In this document: positions 51,516 to 59,714 of the stretch, one piece after another | Position numbering within the stretch: position 1 is the stretch's first letter | Layout: each line of letters begins with the position of its first letter | Assembly: GCF_022867805.1 (NCBI RefSeq) | Contig: NZ_JALIFO010000001.1 | Coordinates: forward strand, 620,001-684,000 | Source: Cuneatibacter sp. NSJ-177 | Lineage (GTDB): Bacteria > Bacillota > Clostridia > Lachnospirales > Lachnospiraceae | Length of the DNA: 64,000 nucleotides | Direction of reading: 5' to 3' | The notes under the pieces: model-generated | Told to the model about the DNA's origin: nothing | The model's input: only the letters and a program-made list of their open reading frames with translations | The model's database searches: none | Program-made: the position numbers and the translations under genes

Positions 51516-52592
51516 ATGGCAGAGAGAAAGGCGAAAAGGACTTCGATCTTTCGGAGGAATACGATTTTTTCGAAGACATTTTTCGGGGTCCTGCTGTTTT
51601 CGGTTGGGATGATCGTCTTGTTTTACGCTGTGATGAATTGGACGATGGTGAAACACCACCGGGAGCAGCTGGGGACGGCCAGCCTGAATATGCTTCACCA
51701 GGCTTCGGAATCCATGGATCTGACCGTGGAAGTGCTGGCGCAGGAGATGACGCAGGTCTTGTGGAGCAGTGATTTTGTCGATTATATGATCAACCCGCTG
51801 ATGGTCGTTCAGGAACGGGATTACCGGCTGATCCGCCAGCTGAAGAGCTGTGCCGACGGAAACGGCCTGATTAAAAAAGTGTTCTTCTATTCTCCGATTT
51901 CCAAGAAAATCTATCAGAATATCTATTCCATTGAATCAGCGGATGAATTTGAGGATTGGTATATCCTGGACAAGTATTTTGAGACGAGTCATTCGATGCA
52001 GACCAATGAGACCCGGACTCGGACCGAGCTGATGAATTATGCCGACCGGCTGTTTTTGATTCAGGATCTGGATATCGCAAGCCATATCGGCACACTGGTC
52101 TATGAGCTGGACAAAGAGGCCCTGAGCGACCGGCTGTTTGAGAACGGAGAATCGGCGATCCTGGTCTATGACAATACTTATACCAGGGCCTTTGTCCAGA
52201 ACGGGGACGAATCCATCCCCTGGTCGGATCCGGACCTGTTTTTAACCTATGAGAATGCAGACGATCAAATGGCGACGCAGGTTTCCGGCTATTACCGCTA
52301 TGTTTCCAATTACAATGGCTGGAACTATCTGCTTCCGATCGACAGCGCAGGCCTGAGTATTTCGTTCCAGCAGGTCGTGCTTTCCTATTTCCCGATCTTT
52401 TTAATTTCCCTTGTGGTGGGGATCGGATTTGCCTGGTATATCAGCCGGACCATCTACCGGCCGATCAACCGCCTGATGCACCTGGTCAGCCATCCGGAAG
52501 AGAAAAAAGGACGGCCCCAGGTGAATGAAGCGGATTTTCTGGAAGACGTGTATTCCCATGCCATGGCAAATTCCGCCATCTGCAGCAGATGA
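51516..52592 (+). CDS. AraC-type membrane sensor, N-terminal part (frameshifted gene)
   Basis: A 358-aa product with a membrane helix near residue 20-45, an extracellular Cache-like sensor part (about 50-285), a second helix (about 290-312) and a HAMP-like start (YISRTIYRPINRLMHLVSHP). In intact relatives this continues into the region encoded by the next ORF. Here the frame ends after DFLEDVYSHAMANSAICSR. Restoring one A in the AAA run at 52568-52570 would read ...MAKFRHLQQMM and join the next ORF without a gap. I therefore regard 51516-53794 as one gene broken by a one-base deletion or read error. Confidence 0.8.
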   Translation: MAERKAKRTSIFRRNTIFSKTFFGVLLFSVGMIVLFYAVMNWTMVKHHREQLGTASLNMLHQASESMDLTVEVLAQEMTQVLWSSDFVDYMINPLMVVQERDYRLIRQLKSCADGNGLIKKVFFYSPISKKIYQNIYSIESADEFEDWYILDKYFETSHSMQTNETRTRTELMNYADRLFLIQDLDIASHIGTLVYELDKEALSDRLFENGESAILVYDNTYTRAFVQNGDESIPWSDPDLFLTYENADDQMATQVSGYYRYVSNYNGWNYLLPIDSAGLSISFQQVVLSYFPIFLISLVVGIGFAWYISRTIYRPINRLMHLVSHPEEKKGRPQVNEADFLEDVYSHAMANSAICSR

Positions 52593-53794
52593 TGTCGTCT
52601 ATCGCCCCGGAGGTGCTGGAAGCCATGCTGAAAAATCTGCTGGTGGGAAAGCATCTTTCGGAAAAGCGGGTGGTGGAAATCCTGGAGGGCGTGGGGACAC
52701 CTTTTTCGCTTTACAGCCGCAGCTTTGTCCTGGTCTGTCAGATTGAGGAGCCGAAAGAGCGGGAAATCGACGATACCGAAGTCAACCTCTACCTGCTGGC
52801 GATCCGGAATCTGGCAAGCCGCCTTTCCGACGATGTCTGCCGGGTCTATGATGTGCGTACCGAGAAGCTGACCGTAGCCCTGATTTTCTGCTTTGAGGAG
52901 CAGCATCCGATTGTCTCCGTAAAGCGGAAATTTGCCGAGGCGCAGAAGATTCTTCAGACCAATGTGGAGGTCCTGCCCTTTGGCCTGCTCTGCGAGCGCG
53001 GCAACATTTACCAGAACATTTTGGACATCCGCTATTCCTATCAGGAAGCCGTGGAGAAAATTCAGTATCAGCAATATTTGAAGGCAACACTGCCGAGTGA
53101 GATTCCGGAAGAAGAGAACATAGAGGAAAGCCAGGTGATTGACCGGGAATATTTCCGGGAGCGGGTGAAAAATGTTGTGAGCTTGGCGGAAAACGGGGAG
53201 TTGCCGGAAGCGGAGTCTCTTGCGGACCGGATTTTAGCGGAGATCGGCGGGCAGAATCCAGAACCGGAAAATTATAAGATGGCTGTGGAATTATATTTGG
53301 ATGAGCTTTTGGAGCGGTGTATCGCCTACCCTTTAAGCGAGGAGGATCAGAAGGTTTTAAGTGAGCGGCACAGCGCTTTGGCGGCTGTGACCGGGCCAAA
53401 GGAGATTCAAAGCTATGTGGAGGGGGAGGAACGGCGGCTTCTGCGGATGATATTTAATTACAGCAGGAAGAACCAGTACAAATATATCGACCAGGCCAAG
53501 GAGTATATCGCGGATCACTATATGGACAGCAGCCTCTCCCTCAATGAGATCGGAGATCACATCGGAATCAGCGCCTCCTATCTGAGCGAACTGTTCAACG
53601 CCGTCACCCATGAGAAGTTCACCTCGTATCTGGCCTCATTCCGCGTGGAGAAGGCCAGACAGCTTCTCCATGCGACGAAGCTAACGATCAAGGAAATCGG
53701 GTTCCGCTGCGGCTTTAACTCGATCCAGAACTTTATCCGAGTATTCAAAAAGTGCACCAATCAGACGCCGGGGCAGTACAGGGACAGCCTGTAG
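52589..53794 (+). CDS. AraC-type membrane sensor, C-terminal DNA-binding part (frameshifted gene)
   Basis: A 401-aa product: a middle region (about 1-290) starting MMSSIAPEVLEAMLKNLLVG, which in relatives follows the HAMP segment, and a C-terminal AraC domain with two HTH motifs (SLSLNEIGDHIGISASYLSE and LTIKEIGFRCGFNSIQNFIR, about 310-398). No ribosome site lies before its ATG, which only forms an ATGA overlap with the stop of the previous ORF, so it is unlikely to be a natural separate gene. Such sensors usually control an adjacent transporter, here TRAP system 2. Confidence 0.8.
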   Translation: MMSSIAPEVLEAMLKNLLVGKHLSEKRVVEILEGVGTPFSLYSRSFVLVCQIEEPKEREIDDTEVNLYLLAIRNLASRLSDDVCRVYDVRTEKLTVALIFCFEEQHPIVSVKRKFAEAQKILQTNVEVLPFGLLCERGNIYQNILDIRYSYQEAVEKIQYQQYLKATLPSEIPEEENIEESQVIDREYFRERVKNVVSLAENGELPEAESLADRILAEIGGQNPEPENYKMAVELYLDELLERCIAYPLSEEDQKVLSERHSALAAVTGPKEIQSYVEGEERRLLRMIFNYSRKNQYKYIDQAKEYIADHYMDSSLSLNEIGDHIGISASYLSELFNAVTHEKFTSYLASFRVEKARQLLHATKLTIKEIGFRCGFNSIQNFIRVFKKCTNQTPGQYRDSL

Positions 53795-53864
53795 AGAGGC
53801 GTGAACAAATTTCCGGAAGGATAACAAATCTTCGGAGATCCTGGAAATATGTAACATTTCCGAG

Positions 53865-53895
53865 AAAAAGTCCGTATACGCGCGGACTTTTTTTT
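53865..53895 (+). terminator. Intrinsic terminator after the AraC-type gene
   Basis: AAAGTCCG pairs with CGGACTTT over an 8-base loop and is followed by a run of eight or more T. Confidence 0.9.
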
Positions 53896-53988
53896 GTTAC
53901 TATTTTCTGCGTGAGCGGCAGGGAAACACTTGCCGGAAAACCGGCGGAGCCTAGGCCGCCGGACTAGTAGAGAGGAGGATTTCCAAAA

Positions 53989-54492
53989 GTGAAAAAATTT
54001 TGGAAATGGCTGGATGAAGATTTGGAAGAGACGATCCTGATGATCTTTCTCATTCTGATGTCACTGGCCATGATGGCGCAGATTGTTATGCGGTATTGTT
54101 TCGGTGCATCCATGTCCTGGCCGGAAGAATTCTGTCGGTTCTGTTTTGTGTTTTCGGGATTTTTCTCCATTGGATACTGTATCCGGAGAGGAAAAATGCT
54201 GAAGGTGGATATCCTGATGGAGCTCTTTCCCAAGGCTGTCCGCACCATTGTTGATTTGGCTGGACGCGCAGTCACCTTAGTATTCTTTTCTTACCTTACA
54301 TATTACGCCTATTTAGCCATGATGAATTCGAAAAAAGGCGGAATGGTAAGCCCGGCGATGGAGATGCCGATGTGGCTTTTGTACGGCTCGGTGTTTGTGG
54401 GCTCGGCATTGGGAGTGATCCGTCAGATTCAGGATCTGTATCGCTTCTTTTTTGTCCATAAAGAGAAAAAGGAGGAAGAGAAGACATGTTAG
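53989..54492 (+). CDS. TRAP transporter small permease (DctQ-like), system 2
   Basis: A 167-aa four-helix subunit, closely related to the one at 44370: WLDEDLEETILMIFLILMSL, MRYCFGASMSWPEEFCRFCF and GYCIRRGKMLKVDILME. The start is GTG at 53989 with an AGAGGAGGA site. It overlaps the large permease gene by 7 bases, as in system 1. The 94-base gap before it follows a terminator and shows no clear consensus promoter, which suits an activator-dependent promoter under the AraC-type protein. Confidence 0.93.
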   Translation: MKKFWKWLDEDLEETILMIFLILMSLAMMAQIVMRYCFGASMSWPEEFCRFCFVFSGFFSIGYCIRRGKMLKVDILMELFPKAVRTIVDLAGRAVTLVFFSYLTYYAYLAMMNSKKGGMVSPAMEMPMWLLYGSVFVGSALGVIRQIQDLYRFFFVHKEKKEEEKTC

Positions 54493-55772
54493 GTGTTGTA
54501 TTTGGAGTCTTTTTGGTCGCCATGGTCCTGGCGCTGCCGATGGGCGTTGCGATGGGAACCGCCACGGTGATTCCCCAACTGATGGACAGCAGCTTCCCCG
54601 GCGGGATGAATTACATCATTCAAGCCATGGTAGGAGGCCTGAACACCACGCCGATTCTGGCGATCCCTTTGTTTATGCTGTCGGGGGCGCTGATGACCCG
54701 CGGCGGAATCTCCAAAAAGCTGTTTGATATTTTTGCTATCTTTGCCGGAAAGAAAACCGCCGGAATTCCCTGCGCAGTGGTGGTTACCTGCCTGTTCTAC
54801 GGCGCAATTTCCGGATCCGGCCCGGCTACGGCGGCGGCCGTCGGCGCAATGTGTATTCCGATTCTGGTGAACCTGGGATATGATAAGGTCTTTTCCGCTG
54901 CGATTGTTGCGACCGCAGGCGGACTGGGGGTTATTATCCCGCCCAGTATTCCTTTTATTATGTACGGACTGTTCACCAACACTTCGGTGGGAGACATGTT
55001 TATTGCAGGAATTCTTCCTGGCTGCCTGATTGCCTTAACAATCATGTTTTACTGCTGGATTTACTGCAAACGCAAGGGCGAAGACAAGGCGAGAATCGCA
55101 GAAAACTATGACGGACTGAAAAAACGTGGTTTCCTGAATGTTTTCAAGGATGGATTTTGGGCGGTCCTGACGCCGGTAATTATTTTAGGCGGAATTTACG
55201 GCGGTTTCGTCACTCCGACGGAAGCTGCCTGCGTATCCGTGTTTTACGCGCTGATCGTCTGCATTTTCTTCTATAAGACGATCAAAATCAAAGATATCCC
55301 GAAGCTTTTTAAAGACGCGATTGCTTCCTATGCCCCGATCTGCTTCTTGATCGCCCTGGCTCAGGGCTTCAGCCGGATTCTGATCTTGCTGAAGGCTCCG
55401 GAAGCGATTCAGTCTCTGATCTCCAACACCATGACCAGTTCCACCAGCCTGTTCCTGGTCATCAACGTACTGCTGCTGATTCTGGGCATGTTCATGGACG
55501 TAGGCGCCGCAGTTGTTATCATCGCTCCGATTCTGCTTCCGGTGGCAAAGACCTTTGGAATCGATGCGGTACATTTGGGAATCGTGATGGTGACCAACTT
55601 GGCAATTGGATTTGTAACCCCGCCTTTTGGCATGAACTTGTTTGTGGCGGCGCCTTTGGTCAATGTGCCGGTGGTTCAGTTGGGGAAGAAGGCCTTGCCA
55701 TTTATCTGTTGTTTCATTGTCGCACTGCTGCTGATTACATTTATCCCGGCAATCAGCCTGTGCCTAGTATAA
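54486..55772 (+). CDS. TRAP transporter large permease (DctM-like), system 2
   Basis: A 428-aa carrier, same length as its paralogue at 44864. Conserved stretches are TTPILAIPLFMLSGALMTRG, FYGAISGSGPATAAAVGAM, GGLGVIIPPSIPFIMYG, GGIYGGFVTPTEAACVSVFY and NLAIGFVTPPFGMNLFVA. It has about twelve helices. The main differences from system 1 are in the last third, which may reflect different substrates. dctP follows after 65 bases. Confidence 0.95.
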   Translation: MLGVVFGVFLVAMVLALPMGVAMGTATVIPQLMDSSFPGGMNYIIQAMVGGLNTTPILAIPLFMLSGALMTRGGISKKLFDIFAIFAGKKTAGIPCAVVVTCLFYGAISGSGPATAAAVGAMCIPILVNLGYDKVFSAAIVATAGGLGVIIPPSIPFIMYGLFTNTSVGDMFIAGILPGCLIALTIMFYCWIYCKRKGEDKARIAENYDGLKKRGFLNVFKDGFWAVLTPVIILGGIYGGFVTPTEAACVSVFYALIVCIFFYKTIKIKDIPKLFKDAIASYAPICFLIALAQGFSRILILLKAPEAIQSLISNTMTSSTSLFLVINVLLLILGMFMDVGAAVVIIAPILLPVAKTFGIDAVHLGIVMVTNLAIGFVTPPFGMNLFVAAPLVNVPVVQLGKKALPFICCFIVALLLITFIPAISLCLV

Positions 55773-55837
55773 GTTGTTCTGCCTATCACTAGAAAATATC
55801 CGGTCATCCGGATATCGATAAAAGGAGGAAAAATGAT

Positions 55838-57010
55838 ATGAAGATGAAAAAATTAGTTTCGGCCGGCTTATGCGCGGCACTGGCCTTGTCCATGACGGCC
55901 TGCGGAGGCGGAAATGCCAGCACGACCGCAGCGGCCACGACGGCGGCTCCGGCTACCACTGCGGCAGCAGAGGCCACGACGGCTGCGGATGCGACGACCG
56001 CAACGGATTCCACCACAGCGGGAGCGGCTACGACGGCTGCAAGCGCAGGAGGAAATCTGGATTTGGTAGAAAAGATCGAGTGCGAGCCGATCGAACTGTC
56101 TCTGGGCTGCTCCGGTACGGTGGATGGCACGGTGATGGGAGACGCCATCAGCTCCGGGCTGGAAGAGATTAAGAAGTGGACCGACGGCAACTTTGTCATC
56201 AATTTTTATCCCAGCGGCCAGCTTGGCGGTGACGTTGAGCTGATCGAAGGCGCTCAGATGGGAAGTGTAGATATTTTTGTCGGCGCTCCGACCAGCCAGG
56301 TCGGCCTGATTCCGGAGCTGGCGGTTCTGGATATCGCCGGACTGTTCCCCGATGTGGCAAGCTGCAACACGGTTCTGGCGGATTTCCAGGATCAGTTTGA
56401 GACCTACTACAACAAAGCGGGACTGCATCTGCTGACGATTTTTGCTCCGGATTTCCGAATTCTCTCCTCCAACAAGCCGGTCACCACGGCTGCTGATCTG
56501 CAGGGACTGAACATTCGGACCCAGGAGAACAAGTACCACATGGCTTTCTGGAAAGAGCTGGGCACCAACCCGACCCCTCTGGCTTTTGGCGAGCTGTACA
56601 TTGCCCTGCAGCAGGGGATGATGGATGCACAGGAGAATCCTTGGGCTTCTATCGTTGGCGCGAAACTGAACGAGGTACAGAAATATATCGTTGAAACCAA
56701 TCACATTCCGTTTGTCAGCACCTATGTCATGAACCAGGCCAAGTATGAAGGCCTGAGCGACGGACAGAAACAGGCCCTGAATCAGTTCATTGCTTATGTA
56801 CAGGATTACCAGGTATCCGGTACGGAAGCCGACGACGCCAGAATGAAAGAGATCTGCGAGAAGGATTTCAGCATTGAGGTTACTCCGGTTTCCGACGAGA
56901 TTAAAGCGCTGTATCCGGCTGCAACTCAGGTTGTAATCGATATGATGAAAGAGTCGATCGATCCCGCTTTTGTGGATTCCTATGTAGCGGCTGCAAAAGC
57001 TGCACAGTAA
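55838..57010 (+). CDS. TRAP transporter substrate-binding lipoprotein (DctP-like), system 2
   Basis: A 390-aa external binding protein. Lipobox LSMTAC (Cys22) is followed by a Thr/Ala-rich linker (about 26-70). The mature part has INFYPSGQLGGDVELIEGAQ, FRILSSNKPVTTAADLQG, LNIRTQENKYHMAFWKELG (carboxylate-binding Arg) and ELYIALQQGMMDAQENPWAS. It should bind a carboxylated compound. Outside these motifs it differs clearly from DctP of system 1, more than the permeases differ, which suggests a different ligand. Confidence 0.93.
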   Translation: MKMKKLVSAGLCAALALSMTACGGGNASTTAAATTAAPATTAAAEATTAADATTATDSTTAGAATTAASAGGNLDLVEKIECEPIELSLGCSGTVDGTVMGDAISSGLEEIKKWTDGNFVINFYPSGQLGGDVELIEGAQMGSVDIFVGAPTSQVGLIPELAVLDIAGLFPDVASCNTVLADFQDQFETYYNKAGLHLLTIFAPDFRILSSNKPVTTAADLQGLNIRTQENKYHMAFWKELGTNPTPLAFGELYIALQQGMMDAQENPWASIVGAKLNEVQKYIVETNHIPFVSTYVMNQAKYEGLSDGQKQALNQFIAYVQDYQVSGTEADDARMKEICEKDFSIEVTPVSDEIKALYPAATQVVIDMMKESIDPAFVDSYVAAAKAAQ

Positions 57011-57044
57011 TCGGATTTCATACTGAACATAGTAAGAAGGAATC

Positions 57045-57085
57045 ATCGCCGCCGTTCCCGTGAGGGGCGGCGGCGATTGTCTTTT
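57045..57085 (+). terminator. Terminator of TRAP operon 2
   Basis: ATCGCCGCCG (57045-57054) pairs perfectly with CGGCGGCGAT (57068-57077), followed by TGTCTTTT. Confidence 0.85.
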
Positions 57086-57097
57086 CCCTGGAGAAAT

Positions 57098-57126
57098 TTG
57101 ACGGGAGGAGAAGGTCATGCTATGCT
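57098..57126 (+). promoter_or_regulatory. Sigma-A promoter of the carboxylesterase operon
   Basis: TTGACG (57098-57103), 17 bases, TATGCT (57121-57126). It starts only 13 bases after the terminator of TRAP operon 2. The 114-base leader up to the ATG contains a small GATTGCGAAGCAATC hairpin. Confidence 0.6.
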
Positions 57127-57240
57127 AAAAAGAAATCTGCAATTTTACCAGGATTGCGAAGCAATCGCAAGACCTGCCTCATCGTGCCGGGAAACATTTG
57201 CCGGAGGTAATCAACAAATTTAGACTTTGGGAGGAACCGA

Positions 57241-58719
57241 ATGAGAGAGACAACAGTGGAAAATGGAAAGGTGCGGGGAATCCCCTGCGGGTGGCCCAGC
57301 ATCACGGCTTTTTATGGCATTCCCTATGCCGCGCCGCCGGTCGGAGATCTGCGCTGGCGCGCGCCGCAGCCTGCGGCGGATTGGAACGGAGTCAGGGACT
57401 GTGCGCGGGCGTCTGCCAAATGCCCTCAGCTGGGTGTGGGAAAAGGCTCTTTTTTTGAGAAGGAATTTTATCCGTATGAGGAGGAGATGAGCGAGGACTG
57501 CCTGTATCTGAATGTCTGGACGCCCGCTCAGGAAAAAGAGGAAAAGCTGCCGGTGATCTTTTGGGTTCACGGCGGGGCTTTCATGACCGGTTACGGCCAT
57601 TCCGCCCATTTTGACGGGGAGCATTTTGCGAGAAAAGGCGTGATCTTGGTTACGATCAATTATCGCCTGAATATTTTTGGCTGGATGGTCCATCCGGAGC
57701 TTTCGGCAGAGTCAGAGCACGGCGTATCCGGCAACTATGGCCTGCTGGACCAGATTTTTGCTCTGCAGTGGGTGAAACGGAATATTGCCTCCTTCGGAGG
57801 AGACCCGGAGAACATTACGATTGCCGGGCAGTCGGCAGGCGCGATGTGTGTGCAGGCATTGCTTTCGTCGCCTCTCACCGAGGGGCTGGCGGCGAAAGCG
57901 ATCATGCAGAGCGGAGGCGGGATCACGCCCTGTGCGGATATGCGTTTCCCGACCTTAGCCGAGGCCGAGGCGCGGACGGATTTATCTTTGCTTGGCGTAT
58001 CAAGCATCGAGGAGGCCAGAGCGCTTTCCTGGCAGGAGGTGCTGGAGCGATGGATGAAATCCATGCCTGGCCATGGGCTGACCCGGACGCCGGTGCAGGA
58101 CGGGTATGTGCTCCCGCTGTCTTTGGATGAGGCGGCCCGCACCGGGAATTATCGGAAGATTCCCTGCCTGATGGGATACACGGAAAAAGAGGGAATTGCA
58201 GTGGCGCCGGGCTACGACGCGTTTGCCAGGCAGATGGAGGAAGAGTACGGGGCGGAGAAAGCCAAGGAATATCTGGCCCTTTGCCCGGAACCGGAGCATT
58301 TTTCCGAATTTATCCAGGAAAACTTCCGGGAGGAAGTACAGGCGGCAGCTCTCGCTTGGGCCGAGACTCTGGAAGAGCAGAAAAACGGGCCGGTCTATCT
58401 CTACTGTCTGGACCGCAAGCTCCCCGGTGATGAAAAGGGCGCCTTCCACGCGGCGGATCTATGGTACGTGTTCCAGACCTTTATGCGGGGCTGGAGGCCC
58501 TGGACCGGGGAGGACTATGAGTTGGCCCATGCCTGCAATTCCTATTGGGCCGGATTCGCCCGCACCGGAAAGCCCTGCGGCCCGGATCTGCCGGAATGGA
58601 CGCCTTATACCAAGGAAAATCCTCTCACCATGGAGCTGGGGGAGCGAATCGGGATGATGGAAATTCCGGAAAACGACCGGGTTACTTTCCGGAAAGAATT
58701 TTTGCGCACGGGAAAATAA
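57241..58719 (+). CDS. Type B carboxylesterase
   Basis: A 492-aa cytoplasmic carboxylesterase/lipase family member (COesterase, like p-nitrobenzyl esterase). Motifs are GIPYAAPPVGDLRWRAPQP, EDCLYLNVWTPA, FWVHGGAFMTGYG (oxyanion), the nucleophile in NITIAGQSAGAMCVQALL and a His near the C-terminus in FHAADLWYVFQTF. An AGGAGGAA-like site (GGGAGGAACC) precedes the ATG. The MBL gene follows after 15 bases. Together with TRAP system 2 it repeats the transporter-plus-esterase order of system 1. Confidence 0.92.
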   Translation: MRETTVENGKVRGIPCGWPSITAFYGIPYAAPPVGDLRWRAPQPAADWNGVRDCARASAKCPQLGVGKGSFFEKEFYPYEEEMSEDCLYLNVWTPAQEKEEKLPVIFWVHGGAFMTGYGHSAHFDGEHFARKGVILVTINYRLNIFGWMVHPELSAESEHGVSGNYGLLDQIFALQWVKRNIASFGGDPENITIAGQSAGAMCVQALLSSPLTEGLAAKAIMQSGGGITPCADMRFPTLAEAEARTDLSLLGVSSIEEARALSWQEVLERWMKSMPGHGLTRTPVQDGYVLPLSLDEAARTGNYRKIPCLMGYTEKEGIAVAPGYDAFARQMEEEYGAEKAKEYLALCPEPEHFSEFIQENFREEVQAAALAWAETLEEQKNGPVYLYCLDRKLPGDEKGAFHAADLWYVFQTFMRGWRPWTGEDYELAHACNSYWAGFARTGKPCGPDLPEWTPYTKENPLTMELGERIGMMEIPENDRVTFRKEFLRTGK

Positions 58720-58734
58720 AGGGAGGAAGAAGCA

Positions 58735-59550
58735 ATGGCATTATCGTGTAAACATTGGGAGATCGCCCCGGATACCTATGCGATCCAGTGTCCAGGCTAT
58801 CTGCCTGGGCCCGGCCGGCTGCCGGGCTGGGGATATGTGATTTCTTATCTGATTGTGGGGGAGGAAACGGCGCTTTTGCAGGATACCGGGTATGGAAACG
58901 TGGATCTGCGCGGCTACGCCGAATCGCTTTGCCAAAAGCCTTTGATCGCGGTGAATTCCCATGTCCATCCGGATCACTCCGGGGGAAACAGCCAGTTCGA
59001 TACGGTCTATGTGCTGGAAGGGGAGGTGGACTCGGAGGAGCCGGTTTATTTCCCTCAGAGCGGGGAGTTGGCCCGGTGCCAGGATGTCATTGACGAAGGG
59101 GATTACCATTTTTCCTTCTGGAAAGATGAGCAGGTCATCGATCTGGGAGGACGTGAGGTGGAAGTCCTTCGGATTGAGGGACACAGCAAGGGGTCCATGG
59201 CGCTTTTAGACCGGCGGACCCGGTTCTTATTCAGCGGGGACGCCATCTTGAAGCGGGTGCTGATGTTGGGCGGCCTGCCTCTCAGCGCGTATCGGGCGGC
59301 CTTGGTGCGCACGGATCAAAATTATGATTTCATAGACATTTATGGAAGTCATTGGTACGAGCCTTTGGGCCGGGATTATATTGGAAAGATGATTAACCTG
59401 ATCGACAGTTACGACCCGGAGAAGACGGAATCCGCACCTTGGATGCCGGGATCGGACATGGTCATGTTCTGCCATGGGAACGCTTTTGAGGAGAAGGATT
59501 TCTGCGCAGTCGGTTTTCCTTCGGATGGGTGGGAGATGATGACGCGCTGA
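58735..59550 (+). CDS. MBL-fold metallo-hydrolase
   Basis: A 271-aa metallo-beta-lactamase-fold hydrolase. The metal motif is VNSHVHPDHSGGNSQF (HxHxDH type), with VEVLRIEGHSKGSMALLD (next His) and LFSGDAILKR (Asp). Members hydrolyse thioesters, lactones or other esters; the precise class is unclear. It follows the carboxylesterase gene after 15 bases with an AGGAAGAAG site, so both probably act on related compounds. A terminator follows. Confidence 0.87.
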   Translation: MALSCKHWEIAPDTYAIQCPGYLPGPGRLPGWGYVISYLIVGEETALLQDTGYGNVDLRGYAESLCQKPLIAVNSHVHPDHSGGNSQFDTVYVLEGEVDSEEPVYFPQSGELARCQDVIDEGDYHFSFWKDEQVIDLGGREVEVLRIEGHSKGSMALLDRRTRFLFSGDAILKRVLMLGGLPLSAYRAALVRTDQNYDFIDIYGSHWYEPLGRDYIGKMINLIDSYDPEKTESAPWMPGSDMVMFCHGNAFEEKDFCAVGFPSDGWEMMTR

Positions 59551-59612
59551 TGTTCCTTTCGCGGGTTTCGATCGGACGGTTTGGAACGGAGCAGAAGGAA
59601 TGGAAAGAAGGG

Positions 59613-59654
59613 AAAAACCGGAGCAGGGCGGAATGCGCTCTGCTCCGGTTTTTT
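59613..59654. terminator. Terminator after the esterase/MBL operon
   Basis: AAAAACCGGAGCAG (59613-59626) pairs with CTGCTCCGGTTTTT (59640-59653) over a 13-base loop, with T tracts on both strands; convergent with the next gene. Confidence 0.9.
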
Positions 59655-59714
59655 CGTCGGTATCGGTTTAAAATATACGATTCTGGAAGAGTCGGCCATG
59701 TGGGGATGGAAGCG

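Noticed and set aside
52560-52592. Programmed -1 ribosomal frameshifting in the AraC-type gene.
   Set aside because: The site reads GCA AAT TCC in the first frame, which is not a good X-XXY-YYZ slippery sequence, and no clear stimulating structure follows; a mutation or read error is simpler.
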